Positions 18,201 through 26,172 of a DNA stretch of 64,000 nucleotides are shown one piece after another (positions within the stretch are counted from its first letter, which is position 1; each line of letters opens with the position of its first letter). The translations under genes were made by a program, and so were the position numbers. The DNA is from G11 sp947167445 (GTDB lineage Bacteria > Bacillota > Clostridia > Lachnospirales > Lachnospiraceae). Location of the stretch: NCBI GenBank assembly GCA_947167445.1, contig CAMVID010000002.1, positions 124,001 to 188,000 on the forward strand, written 5' to 3'. The notes below the pieces were generated by a model that saw nothing but the letters and a program-made list of their open reading frames with translations, ran no database searches and had not been told where the DNA came from.

Positions 18201-21200
18201 AGGCGGTGTTATCCGCATGGACTCTGTAGTCGTAACCGCAAGCCCTATCATTTCCGGTGACAAATGCACATTTGTAAAGGCAAATCCCACAGCAGGTGCT
18301 ATCCCTGCGGGAACAAAGGTTGCTCTTTCAACAGCAACAGACAATGCAACAATCATGTACTCTGTAAACGGTGCAGAGTATGCAGAATATAATGCGGCAG
18401 AGAAGATCGCTATTGACACCTTCCCTGCAACAATCAGGACTTATGCGAAAGCAGAAGGCCTTAAGGACAGTATCACAACAACATACACCTACACTCAGGA
18501 AAAAGCAGAAATTCCTACTGTTATCCCTAACGGTGGTTCTGTACGTGAGACTGACAAGATTAAGTTTAAGAGCAGTACAGAAGGCGCAAAGATCTTCTAC
18601 GCTTATGCAGATGCAAACGCAGTAATCGAAGAGACATCAAATACTGAGGATGCTGAGACAGCAGAAGGCGAAGAGTCAACTGAGGCAGAGGAGCCTGAAA
18701 CAGAGGAAAATGCTGCTGATGATAACTATGACTGGATTGAGTACACAGGAGCATTTGTTCTTGATAAGCTTCCTTGTACTTTGGTAATTAAGGCTACAAA
18801 GGAAGGCTGCATCGACAGCCCCATCAAGACCCTTAAGTTTACCAAGAAGAGCGGTGACAAATACAATATTTACTTTGGACAGATCCACTCCCACACCAAC
18901 TTCTCAGATGGTGCAGGAAGCTGTGAGGAGGCATTTATCCATGCATCCACAGAGGTTGCAAACCTTGATTTCCTTGCAGTAACAGATCACTCCAACTCAC
19001 TTGATGGAGATACAACTTCGGATATTGCAGTTAACAAGGATACTTCTGCAGATATGGAGTGGACCAAGGGTCATGCCCTTGCAGAGCAGTATTCACGTGA
19101 TGACTTTACATGTCTCTATGGTTATGAGATGACATGGTCAAATGGTCTTGGTCATATGAATACATTCTGCACACCCGGATTCCAGAGCAGATCTCAGACA
19201 GCTTACACAACATACTCAACTGCACTTAGCAATTACTATGCAGCACTTAACAGAGTGCCTGATTCAATCAGTATGTTTAACCATCCCGGAACCACGTTCG
19301 GAGATTTCCAGGATTTTGCCTACTTCTCAGAAGCAAATGACGCGCTCATTAACCTTATTGAGGTAGGTAACGGCGAAGGTGCAATCGGTTCCGCAGGTTA
19401 CTTCCCTTCATATGAGTACTATACAAGAGCTCTTGATAAGGGCTGGCACGTAGCACCCACAAACAACCAGGATAACCATAAAGGACTTTGGGGTGACGCC
19501 AATACTGCAAGAACAGTAGTACTTGCTGATTCAAACAATGAAGAGAATATCTACGACGCTATGAGAAACCGTCGTATCTATGCTACAGAGGATAACAACT
19601 TAAGCATCTACTACACCTTGAACGGAAACATCATGGGTACTGCCCTTGAGAAGGAAGATGTTGATGACACAGTTAACATTTCTGTAGATGTTTCGGATGC
19701 CAGCGGCGAAGCAATTGGCACTGTACAGGTTATCGTTAATGGTGGCCTTGTGCTTGCTGAGAAGAAAGTGGCTTCTTCCGAAGAGACAGTTACATTCAAT
19801 CTTGAGTCAAATTACTCATACTACTACATCAAGGTAATTGAGGCTGACGGTGATATTGCGGTAACAGCACCTGTTTGGGTAGGTGACGTTGAGGCTTGCG
19901 GAATCAACTCCGTAACAACCACAACCACACTTCCCGTTCAGAACGAGACTGCTGATATAAACATCGATTTCTACAACAATGAGAAGGATGACCTTCTTAT
20001 AAATGAGATTACAATTGAACTTCAGAACTCAGAGAATGAAGTATCTACAGTAGCTGTCCTTAAAGGCGAAGACATTAAGGATGTGGCAACAGTCGGAAGC
20101 AATAAGACTGCCGGAATGACATTCAACCATGTCTATGACGGAGCCGGTAAGGTAACATACATAGTTACTGCAAAGGGAAGTCTTAGAGGCGTAGATAAGA
20201 TTTACATCGGTAAGCTTACCATGAACTATGGTACAGCTCAGATGGTAGGTGAAGTAATAGTTGATGCTTCTCACTACAATGACTATGTTGCAGGTTACTA
20301 TGCAGGCAACATGAAGAACTTCACAAAGCTTTGTGCAGAGCAGAACTTAAGAGTAACCCTTGTAAAAGATAAGATTACGGCAGAGATGCTTAAAGATGCG
20401 AGAGTACTTGTTATCTCAGCACCTGCCGCAGCAAAGGATACAAAGAACAATCCTCCCATGTATGAGGCTTCAACCTTTGAGCCTGAGTTTGTGGAGCTTG
20501 TAAAAGAGTATGTTGAAAACGGCGGAAAGGTAATCCTTTGCGGTATTGCAGATTACAATAACTTCAAGGCGGCATCAGAGCAGAATAAGATTCTCGAGGC
20601 CCTTGGATCAACCATCAGAGTTAATTCAGATGAAGTTATTGATGATGAAAATAACGGTGGACAGGAGTACAGACTCTATCCCACAAACTACAAGGCTGAT
20701 TCCAAGTACTTATATGGAGTAAAAGAGGGCCAGACCTACAGCCAGTACTCAGGCTGCAGCATCACAGTGGGTGAAGGCGAGACAGATACCTGCTACGAGG
20801 CTGAAAAGCTTGTATGGGGATTTGACACCACATACTCCAAGGATTGTAAGGACGAGAGCGGAAATAAACTCTACGATTCCGAAAACAATCAGGGAATTAA
20901 GAACGATAACTTAGGTGACATCACCTTCCTTGCTCATCAGGAGACCAAGTCCGGCGGTGACATCATAGTGGCCGGTGGCGTGTTCGTTTCAGACTTTGAG
21001 GTTAAGGCCGAACTTGATAATATCTTTGACCTTCCTTACATTAACTATACTATTGCAACAAACATCATCAACGATAACAAGGTGGTTCTTCCTACAGCCA
21101 CAATTGCTGAGGCTCGTAAAGGAAATACCGGTGATGTATTTGCCGTAGAAGGATATGTGACAAGCGGAACTGATAACGCAAGTACAACCTTCTTTGACAC

Positions 21201-22128
21201 CATCTACATCGAAGATGAAACAGCCGGAATCGATATCTTCCCTTATGCTACACCGGGTCTTAAACTTGGAACAAAGGTAAGAATTGTGGGCTTTGTTTCA
21301 TCCTATCAGGGTGATAAGGAGTTGAAGGTTCTTTCGGCAGAAATCCTTAATGATGAACCCAAGGTAATCGAGCCTAAGGAAGTAAGCTGTAAAGATGCCA
21401 TGGATTACGATAAACTGGGCGGCTCACTTCTTAAAACAACAGGTGTTGTTCAAAGAGTCAGAATTGAAAACAACGCCTTGGCAGAGATCTGGCTTTCCGA
21501 TAATTCAGGCAAAGAAGCAGCTATATTCATTGACGGATATATCTACTCTAAGACTACGGGAAAGAACACTCTTGCAGAGAGCATAAAGGTCGGGGATGAG
21601 GTTTCCGCAGTAGGTGTGCTTTACATGCATCCCGAGGATGGGGAAGAAGAATCTGTACCCGTACTTCGTGTGAGAAACTGTGATGAGATAGTTGTTCTTT
21701 CACAGGTAGTAATTCCCAGTGTTGGCGGAGGAACAAGTTCAGGAGCCGGTGCCGGTGCCAGTGCAAGCGGCTCGACTTCAACCGAAACCACGACACCTCA
21801 GGAAACAGCACCTGAGGCAACTACACCGGCAGCAGCAGTTGTTAACGCAGCGGCGGAAGTGGCAGCCAACACAACAAACATTGAAGCTGCACAGACACCT
21901 CTTGCAGATTCTAACTATATACTCAGCACAGCTGAAGAAGTTGCAGATGAATCATTGGATTCCGGGGACTCAGATGTTACAATAACAGAGAACCAGACTG
22001 CAACATCAGCTTCCGTTGAGTCATCCAACGCAAAGGTTGCAGCTTACGCAATAATTGTACTTGTTGCGGCAGCAGCCGTAATTGCAGCGGTACTTCTTAG
22101 AATCAAGAGAGAGAAGAATGCAGAATAA
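15226..22128 (+). CDS. Giant surface protein with PHP phosphoesterase and OB-fold domains
   Basis: This 2300-residue protein has a signal peptide (about 1-33, cut after VVRA) and a C-terminal membrane segment (about 2272-2292) with a basic tail. Order of parts: a galactose-binding-like region (35-190); a chitobiase-C/FN3-like module (218-292); three tandem ~155-residue modules (305-472, 488-633, 641-786); a sandwich region (790-1010); two more chitobiase-C-like modules (1013-1210); a PHP metallophosphoesterase domain of the CehA/McbA type (1212-1430) with H1221, H1223, D1254, H1255, H1353 and H1418 as likely metal ligands; a DUF4350-like region (1680-1940); two OB-fold-like domains (1958-2150); a Ser/Ala/Thr linker. 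Known relatives suggest an extracellular phosphoesterase or nuclease. It overlaps the next gene by 11 bases. Confidence 0.8.
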   Translation: MKQVKQRLLSFLTAFLVVFTTVFGNASFVVRAEGEVTIAEWYFASEAEFNANATNGTGTISMPGASYKNINGSGLTAAGWEDGELGAWDINVDASNYENISMQFKAKSSPTGPANFRIEARTNESDWTTVITYSVTTSMKIYSAQLPAGTTEIRISQVDLTSLKKVTDDAGNETIEPVKSGGTSTINNIVIKGTPISGGSEGGEEGGSGESGEEKETCAVVKASPSAGEVEKGAAVSLSCETEDVTIYYDDNGDNNFEMYTSPIQIDADMTIKAFSQKEGFNDSEPVSFTYTVKEEIPEEIKPGTKLDEVKDGDSFVVVFGDKNIILTSDVYEDGKKNKKLVGVEGKIDAESKALYVEKSKNTESLVDKIVTFTAKEVSEGIYELTDSEGKFLSTTETGGALFFVDTKDDYSEWKIEKKADSDSFFIINTKAKYKDKEQRIEFYNQFTAYSYPQNKGNDAFELFLYSAPEVKEVEEQTEKETPNEAKELDNHDSVIMVIKDKALDTSFAGKEAQKGEDGSVYASDSVVLSVQKADDGYIFKDEVAGKYLSVVDAKQGLVWVDEVDEFSKWTVEAQENGGFIIKNNKAEYTKKNKDGTEVKTAQYIEYYNNSFTTYIAGTGDAYLVRFYYAETAPIDPNAKEYPENGSLVALYGSNKVLSATVSGTRLAGIDAQIAEDGSLDVPAGAVAFRVSYDDEKKYFALKDAVTGKYLATSAESQDLLFADELSDLCYWRSETADDGYYVINKAAKYNEKEQYIEVYNNNFTTYNFNESKKNIYTLKFFETTLPATIDTETVLGVASWGGNANYDEAHIFEAIYGDSVDANDMLDKSAEFSAVVDENISKPYTSAKSSTTGSINYYMGATGLSNPNTDYMQFKLPYAGYGAGQLSFRMRASNTAPGSFQLKYSTDGENFKNFTTGDYSFAYTIYIDKSTPVAKEGYGEITDGIAKTSLAPTYYVSFNFDIPDDASDSDTLYIRMIPGKLSAKGDKAPEKGGVIRMDSVVVTASPIISGDKCTFVKANPTAGAIPAGTKVALSTATDNATIMYSVNGAEYAEYNAAEKIAIDTFPATIRTYAKAEGLKDSITTTYTYTQEKAEIPTVIPNGGSVRETDKIKFKSSTEGAKIFYAYADANAVIEETSNTEDAETAEGEESTEAEEPETEENAADDNYDWIEYTGAFVLDKLPCTLVIKATKEGCIDSPIKTLKFTKKSGDKYNIYFGQIHSHTNFSDGAGSCEEAFIHASTEVANLDFLAVTDHSNSLDGDTTSDIAVNKDTSADMEWTKGHALAEQYSRDDFTCLYGYEMTWSNGLGHMNTFCTPGFQSRSQTAYTTYSTALSNYYAALNRVPDSISMFNHPGTTFGDFQDFAYFSEANDALINLIEVGNGEGAIGSAGYFPSYEYYTRALDKGWHVAPTNNQDNHKGLWGDANTARTVVLADSNNEENIYDAMRNRRIYATEDNNLSIYYTLNGNIMGTALEKEDVDDTVNISVDVSDASGEAIGTVQVIVNGGLVLAEKKVASSEETVTFNLESNYSYYYIKVIEADGDIAVTAPVWVGDVEACGINSVTTTTTLPVQNETADINIDFYNNEKDDLLINEITIELQNSENEVSTVAVLKGEDIKDVATVGSNKTAGMTFNHVYDGAGKVTYIVTAKGSLRGVDKIYIGKLTMNYGTAQMVGEVIVDASHYNDYVAGYYAGNMKNFTKLCAEQNLRVTLVKDKITAEMLKDARVLVISAPAAAKDTKNNPPMYEASTFEPEFVELVKEYVENGGKVILCGIADYNNFKAASEQNKILEALGSTIRVNSDEVIDDENNGGQEYRLYPTNYKADSKYLYGVKEGQTYSQYSGCSITVGEGETDTCYEAEKLVWGFDTTYSKDCKDESGNKLYDSENNQGIKNDNLGDITFLAHQETKSGGDIIVAGGVFVSDFEVKAELDNIFDLPYINYTIATNIINDNKVVLPTATIAEARKGNTGDVFAVEGYVTSGTDNASTTFFDTIYIEDETAGIDIFPYATPGLKLGTKVRIVGFVSSYQGDKELKVLSAEILNDEPKVIEPKEVSCKDAMDYDKLGGSLLKTTGVVQRVRIENNALAEIWLSDNSGKEAAIFIDGYIYSKTTGKNTLAESIKVGDEVSAVGVLYMHPEDGEEESVPVLRVRNCDEIVVLSQVVIPSVGGGTSSGAGAGASASGSTSTETTTPQETAPEATTPAAAVVNAAAEVAANTTNIEAAQTPLADSNYILSTAEEVADESLDSGDSDVTITENQTATSASVESSNAKVAAYAIIVLVAAAAVIAAVLLRIKREKNAE

Positions 22129-23293
22129 GCTTTTTTCCAAAAAGAATATAATAAACATCTGTGTAGTAACAGCTTTTACTATTTGTCTGATTGCTGTAAT
22201 GTGGCTTGTCAACAGAGACAGGCCACGTTACACTTCAACAAGTGATACAGGTGTGGAATATGAGAACGCCAGGGTTTTATCGGTAATCGAGGATAAGGCT
22301 GTCGTCGACGAGAAGACCGAGGGCGTATTGAAAGGGAGCATGGAATTAAAGGTGGAAATCCTGACGGGCCGTTACAAGGGCAACATCAGCTTTGTCACCA
22401 ACTATTTCAGCTCTCTTTATAATGTCAATGTAAAAGAAGGGGATACGGTCTGTGTCAGACTGGACACCACAGGAGAGGGCGTTTACACCGCCAGTATTTA
22501 TAACTACAACAGAGCGCCTTTGATAATCGGCCTTATAGTCGTATTTTTGCTGGCCCTTGTTTTGGTGGGCGGAAAGCAGGGCATAAAAGCCTTCGCGGGC
22601 CTTGTGTATACCGTTCTTTGCATATTCGGCATATTGCTTCCCCTTACTTTAAAGGGAGTCCCTGCAGTGCTTTTAAGCTGTGTCATCATCTTTATCACAA
22701 GCTCCGTTTGCTTTTATCTTATCGGCGGCTTTGATAAGAAGACTTTGGCTGCGGCAGTGGGATGCTTTGGGGGCGTACTTATAGCCGCTATCCTTGGCCA
22801 GGTGGCTGCCGGAATAGGCGGAATTACCACTTTCCAGATGGATGAGGCTGAAGCCCTTCTTTTGGTAAAATCCACAACCGCTCTGAAGATGCGAGGCCTT
22901 TTTACTGCAGGCATCCTTATAGCGGCAATGGGTGCAGTGATGGATATAACAATGTCCGTATCCTCGGCACTTTACGAGGTTCACACCATAAATCCGGAAA
23001 GGGATTGGAAGCAACTTTTTAAATCAGGATTAAACATTGGCAGAGACGCCATGGGCACAATGGCAAACACTCTCGTGCTTGCCTATGTGGGAAGTTCGCT
23101 TAATATGTGCGTACTTATCTATTCCTACGGTGTGGGAATGAGACAGCTTCTGAACACAGATTTCGTAGCGATAGAAGTGATAAGAGCCATAGCGGGCAGC
23201 GTAGGTATTATATGTGCTGTCCCTTGTGTATCATTAATAGCGGCATTGATGTATGCCGGCACCAAATCAGTTGGTAAACCAGGAGTTAAGTAG
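22118..23293 (+). CDS. YibE/F-family multipass membrane protein
   Basis: This 391-residue protein has one N-terminal membrane segment, an extracytoplasmic beta-rich domain (about 35-130) and about seven C-terminal membrane segments with the GGVLIAAILGQVA and DITMSVSSAL stretches characteristic of the YibE/F family. I place the start at ATG 22118, inside the end of the giant surface-protein gene (11-base overlap), because the signal-anchor begins there. The family has no established biochemical role; transport has been suggested. Its 3' end overlaps the convergent gene by 27 bases. Confidence 0.82.
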   Translation: MQNKLFSKKNIINICVVTAFTICLIAVMWLVNRDRPRYTSTSDTGVEYENARVLSVIEDKAVVDEKTEGVLKGSMELKVEILTGRYKGNISFVTNYFSSLYNVNVKEGDTVCVRLDTTGEGVYTASIYNYNRAPLIIGLIVVFLLALVLVGGKQGIKAFAGLVYTVLCIFGILLPLTLKGVPAVLLSCVIIFITSSVCFYLIGGFDKKTLAAAVGCFGGVLIAAILGQVAAGIGGITTFQMDEAEALLLVKSTTALKMRGLFTAGILIAAMGAVMDITMSVSSALYEVHTINPERDWKQLFKSGLNIGRDAMGTMANTLVLAYVGSSLNMCVLIYSYGVGMRQLLNTDFVAIEVIRAIAGSVGIICAVPCVSLIAALMYAGTKSVGKPGVK

Positions 23294-24352
23294 CTCGGGC
23301 TGGCCGCCATCGAGGCTTACGCGGTAGAAGTAGTCGTTAAAGCCAGTGTCGGGGTCAAGATCCGCCAGAGTCTCATAATAAAGGTAGCCGTCTCCGGGGG
23401 CAAAGTGGGGAATTCCCCAGTATTCAAGCTCACCAAGGGAACAAAGAACGGTTCCTTCGGACTCGGTATTTAGATTAATTTTGCAAATCGAATCGGCGGT
23501 TGAATAAATAAGAGTATCGCCGTCAAAAAGGAAGCCGTAGTTTGCAGCACCGGTAAGAGTAAAGGGAAGGGTTTTGGTAACCTTTCCTTTTTTGGTATCG
23601 CGAACCTCAACCTTGTATTCGGCGGTTCTGTCATCATAGTTTTCGGGGGCCTTGGTCATGGTGATGGCATAAATCTCGCCCTTATAAAGGCTAATTCCCA
23701 CGATGCTGCCCACATTTCCCACATCCTCATAGGAGTAGAGGGTCCTGTCCTTGTTGGTTTCAAGATTGTACTTTCCAACTATATTCTTGGAAGTTTTCTT
23801 GTCGAATCCGCTGTAGAATAAGTATGTTCCGTCGTAACCGAAGATGTTGTTGATTCTTCTTGATAAAATCGGATTCCTCTCAGTACCGTCTGTGCTTACC
23901 CATGCATACATCATGTTAAAATCGTCGTCCAGTCCGGTACAGTAGAATATCTTGTCGCCGATTAACTTCTCCTGACCGTAGCCTACGTTGTAGGCGTTGT
24001 CAGCCAGGGTTACTTCGTTGGAGCCGGAGGGCATATCAGCTGAGAAGATGTTTCCAAAACGGTTATCACTAGCAACATATCCTTCGGTTATCTGGTCACC
24101 ATAGTAGATTTTGCCGTCATATACAGCAAAAGCGCTGGCTTTAACGGGAATTTCCTCGCCCCAGGCACCACCTATTCCTTTATAAACTTTGCCGCCGTTT
24201 CCGCGCATGTTGGCGAATCCCACGGTCTCATATTCAATTGCCTGATAGCTGTCACGGCCGATAAAATAAATGGCGGCTGCGCCTATAACGATAATGGCAA
24301 GAACAGCTGTCAGTACTATAATCATTCCTTTGTTGAACTTATTGCTTCTCAT
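23267..24352 (-). CDS. Membrane-anchored beta-propeller-like protein (DUF5050-like)
   Basis: This 361-residue protein has a single N-terminal membrane anchor (GMIIVLTAVLAIIVIGAAAIYFI) and an extracytoplasmic part made of repeated short strands with YDGKIYYGD, GDKIFYCTGLDD, YDGTYLFYSG and DGDTLIYST motifs, typical of DUF5050/beta-propeller proteins. The start at ATG 24352 is preceded by AAAGG nine bases upstream; an in-frame upstream ATG would spoil the signal anchor. Ligand and role are unknown; such proteins are often surface-display or sensing components. It is convergent to the YibE/F gene, with 27 bases of overlap and no terminator between them. Confidence 0.75.
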   Translation of the reverse strand: MRSNKFNKGMIIVLTAVLAIIVIGAAAIYFIGRDSYQAIEYETVGFANMRGNGGKVYKGIGGAWGEEIPVKASAFAVYDGKIYYGDQITEGYVASDNRFGNIFSADMPSGSNEVTLADNAYNVGYGQEKLIGDKIFYCTGLDDDFNMMYAWVSTDGTERNPILSRRINNIFGYDGTYLFYSGFDKKTSKNIVGKYNLETNKDRTLYSYEDVGNVGSIVGISLYKGEIYAITMTKAPENYDDRTAEYKVEVRDTKKGKVTKTLPFTLTGAANYGFLFDGDTLIYSTADSICKINLNTESEGTVLCSLGELEYWGIPHFAPGDGYLYYETLADLDPDTGFNDYFYRVSLDGGQPELLNSWFTN

Positions 24353-24399
24353 GTCTTTCAACCTTTCAATACGTACTTCATATAATATACACAATATGT

Positions 24400-24428
24400 T
24401 TGGAAAAATAAATATGAAATGTTATAAT
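24400..24428 (+). promoter_or_regulatory. Sigma-70-type promoter for the suf genes
   Basis: TTGGAA (24400-24405), 17 bases, TATAAT (24423-24428). Downstream in the 5' leader, ACCGT and ACGGT form a short inverted repeat around 24440-24460. Confidence 0.65.
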
Positions 24429-24489
24429 ATAAGCACTTACCGTACGTTTAAAGGACGGTTGTGAGTGGCACAAAATAGGAGATTTACAG

Positions 24490-25221
24490 ATGTTAGATTT
24501 ACAAGGTATTTCCTTTAAGGTAGAGGAAGGTTCTGCCGAGAAGGAGATAATTCAGGATTTAAGCCTTCATGTTGATGAAGGCAAATTTATTGTGGTTACG
24601 GGCCCCAATGGAGGCGGAAAATCAACTCTGGCCAAGCTTATTGCCGGAATTGAGAAGCCCACCAACGGGCGTATTTTATTTGACGGGAAAGATATTACAG
24701 ATCTTAGCATTACCGACAGAGCAAAGGCCGGTATCAGCTTTGCAATGCAGCAGCCCGTAAGATTTAAGGGAATAAAGGTCTTTGACCTTTTAAGACTTGC
24801 ATCGGGAGTCAAGAATTTATCCATAAATGACGCCTGCTCATATCTTTCAGAGGTTGGACTTTGCGCCAGAGATTACATCAACAGAGAAGTAAATGCTTCT
24901 CTTTCCGGCGGAGAGTTAAAGAGAATTGAGATAGCTACGGTTTTGGCCAGAGGAACAAGGCTTTCAATCTTTGATGAGCCTGAGGCGGGAATCGACCTTT
25001 GGAGTTTCCAGAACCTTATTAAGGTTTTTGAGCACATGAGAGACAATATCAAGGGCTCAATCATAATCATTTCTCATCAGGAGAGAATCCTAAACATAGC
25101 AGATGAGATAGTAGTAATAGCAAACGGACAGGTTAGCAAACAGGGCAAGAAGGAAGAGATTCTGCCTGAGATTATCGGCACTTCTTCAGCTCTCGGAACC
25201 TGCGACATGCTGCAGGGTTAG
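24490..25221 (+). CDS. sufC: SufC-type ATPase of Fe-S cluster assembly
   Basis: This 243-residue ABC ATPase has Walker A GPNGGGKST (about 38-46), signature LSGGELKRIEI (about 138-148), Walker B IFDEPEAGID and the H-loop SHQERI. The E-L-K-R-I-E after the signature and the EPEAGID Walker B are typical of SufC rather than of importers. It powers conformational change of the SufB scaffold in the cytoplasm. The partner SufB gene begins 11 bases after its stop. A TATAAT promoter lies upstream. No sufD, sufS or sufU is next to it, so this is a minimal SUF (SMS-like) pair. Confidence 0.88.
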   Translation: MLDLQGISFKVEEGSAEKEIIQDLSLHVDEGKFIVVTGPNGGGKSTLAKLIAGIEKPTNGRILFDGKDITDLSITDRAKAGISFAMQQPVRFKGIKVFDLLRLASGVKNLSINDACSYLSEVGLCARDYINREVNASLSGGELKRIEIATVLARGTRLSIFDEPEAGIDLWSFQNLIKVFEHMRDNIKGSIIIISHQERILNIADEIVVIANGQVSKQGKKEEILPEIIGTSSALGTCDMLQG

Positions 25222-25232
25222 GAGGATAGTTC

Positions 25233-26150
25233 ATGGATGAGATTCAAAAGAGAATTCTTCTTGAAGTAGCCGATCTTCACGAGGTTCCGGAAGGTGCCTA
25301 CAATATCAGAGCAAACGGCGCTTCAGCGGGAAGAAATTCCACAGCAAATATAGAGATAACAAGCAAGACCGATGTTTCAGGTATCGATATCAGAATTAAG
25401 CCGGGAACCAAGCACGAGAGCGTGCATATTCCCGTGGTTCTCAGTGAGAGTGGAATTAAGGAGACGGTTTATAACGATTTCTACATCGGAGACGACTGCG
25501 ACGTGGTTATTGTTGCAGGATGCGGAATTCATAACTGCGGCAATCAGGATTCTGAACATGACGGAATCCACAGATTTTACGTTGGCAGGAATTCCAAGGT
25601 TAAATATGTTGAGAAGCACTATGGTGAAGGTGACGGAAACGGAAAGAGAATTCTTAATCCCGGAACCGAGGTCTACATGGAGGAAGACAGCTTCATGGAG
25701 ATGGAGATGGTTCAGATTAAGGGTGTGGATTCCACAGTCAGAACCAGCAAGGCTGAGCTTAAGGCCGGTGCAAGACTCAACGTTCACGAAAGACTTATGA
25801 CCCACGGCGAGCAGTATGCCGAGAGTATTTATACAGTGGAATTAAAGGGTGACGGAGCGGCTACAGACATCGTTTCAAGAGCTGTTGCCAGGGATAAATC
25901 CTATCAGAAATTCGACTCAAGAATCATAGGAGATGCCGTTTGTTCCGGACATTCCGAGTGTGATGCCATCATCATGGATGAGGCAAGAGTACTGGCTGTG
26001 CCTCAGCTTGATGCGGCAAATGTTGACGCAGCCTTGATTCACGAGGCAGCCATCGGAAAGATTGCGGGAGACCAGCTTATTAAGCTTATGACTCTGGGTC
26101 TTACCGAGGAGGAAGCAGAGGAGCAGATTATAAACGGCTTCCTTAAATAA
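25233..26150 (+). CDS. sufB: Short SufB/SufD-family Fe-S scaffold protein
   Basis: This 305-residue protein has the SufB/SufD right-handed beta-helix core and C-terminal helices with SRIIGDAVCSGHSECDAI, followed by PQLDAANVDAALIHEAAIGKI, both hallmark segments. It is far shorter than classical SufB (about 460-480 residues), lacking the long N-terminal domain, and matches the size of SmsB in minimal SufBC-like systems. Cysteines and histidines in ECDAI and HEAAIGKI are candidate cluster ligands. An AGGAGGA site precedes the ATG. With SufC it probably assembles Fe-S clusters or serves as a cluster-carrier complex; the sulfur donor is not encoded nearby. Confidence 0.85.
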   Translation: MDEIQKRILLEVADLHEVPEGAYNIRANGASAGRNSTANIEITSKTDVSGIDIRIKPGTKHESVHIPVVLSESGIKETVYNDFYIGDDCDVVIVAGCGIHNCGNQDSEHDGIHRFYVGRNSKVKYVEKHYGEGDGNGKRILNPGTEVYMEEDSFMEMEMVQIKGVDSTVRTSKAELKAGARLNVHERLMTHGEQYAESIYTVELKGDGAATDIVSRAVARDKSYQKFDSRIIGDAVCSGHSECDAIIMDEARVLAVPQLDAANVDAALIHEAAIGKIAGDQLIKLMTLGLTEEEAEEQIINGFLK

Positions 26151-26172
26151 TTAAACGGGCGGGATTACATTA

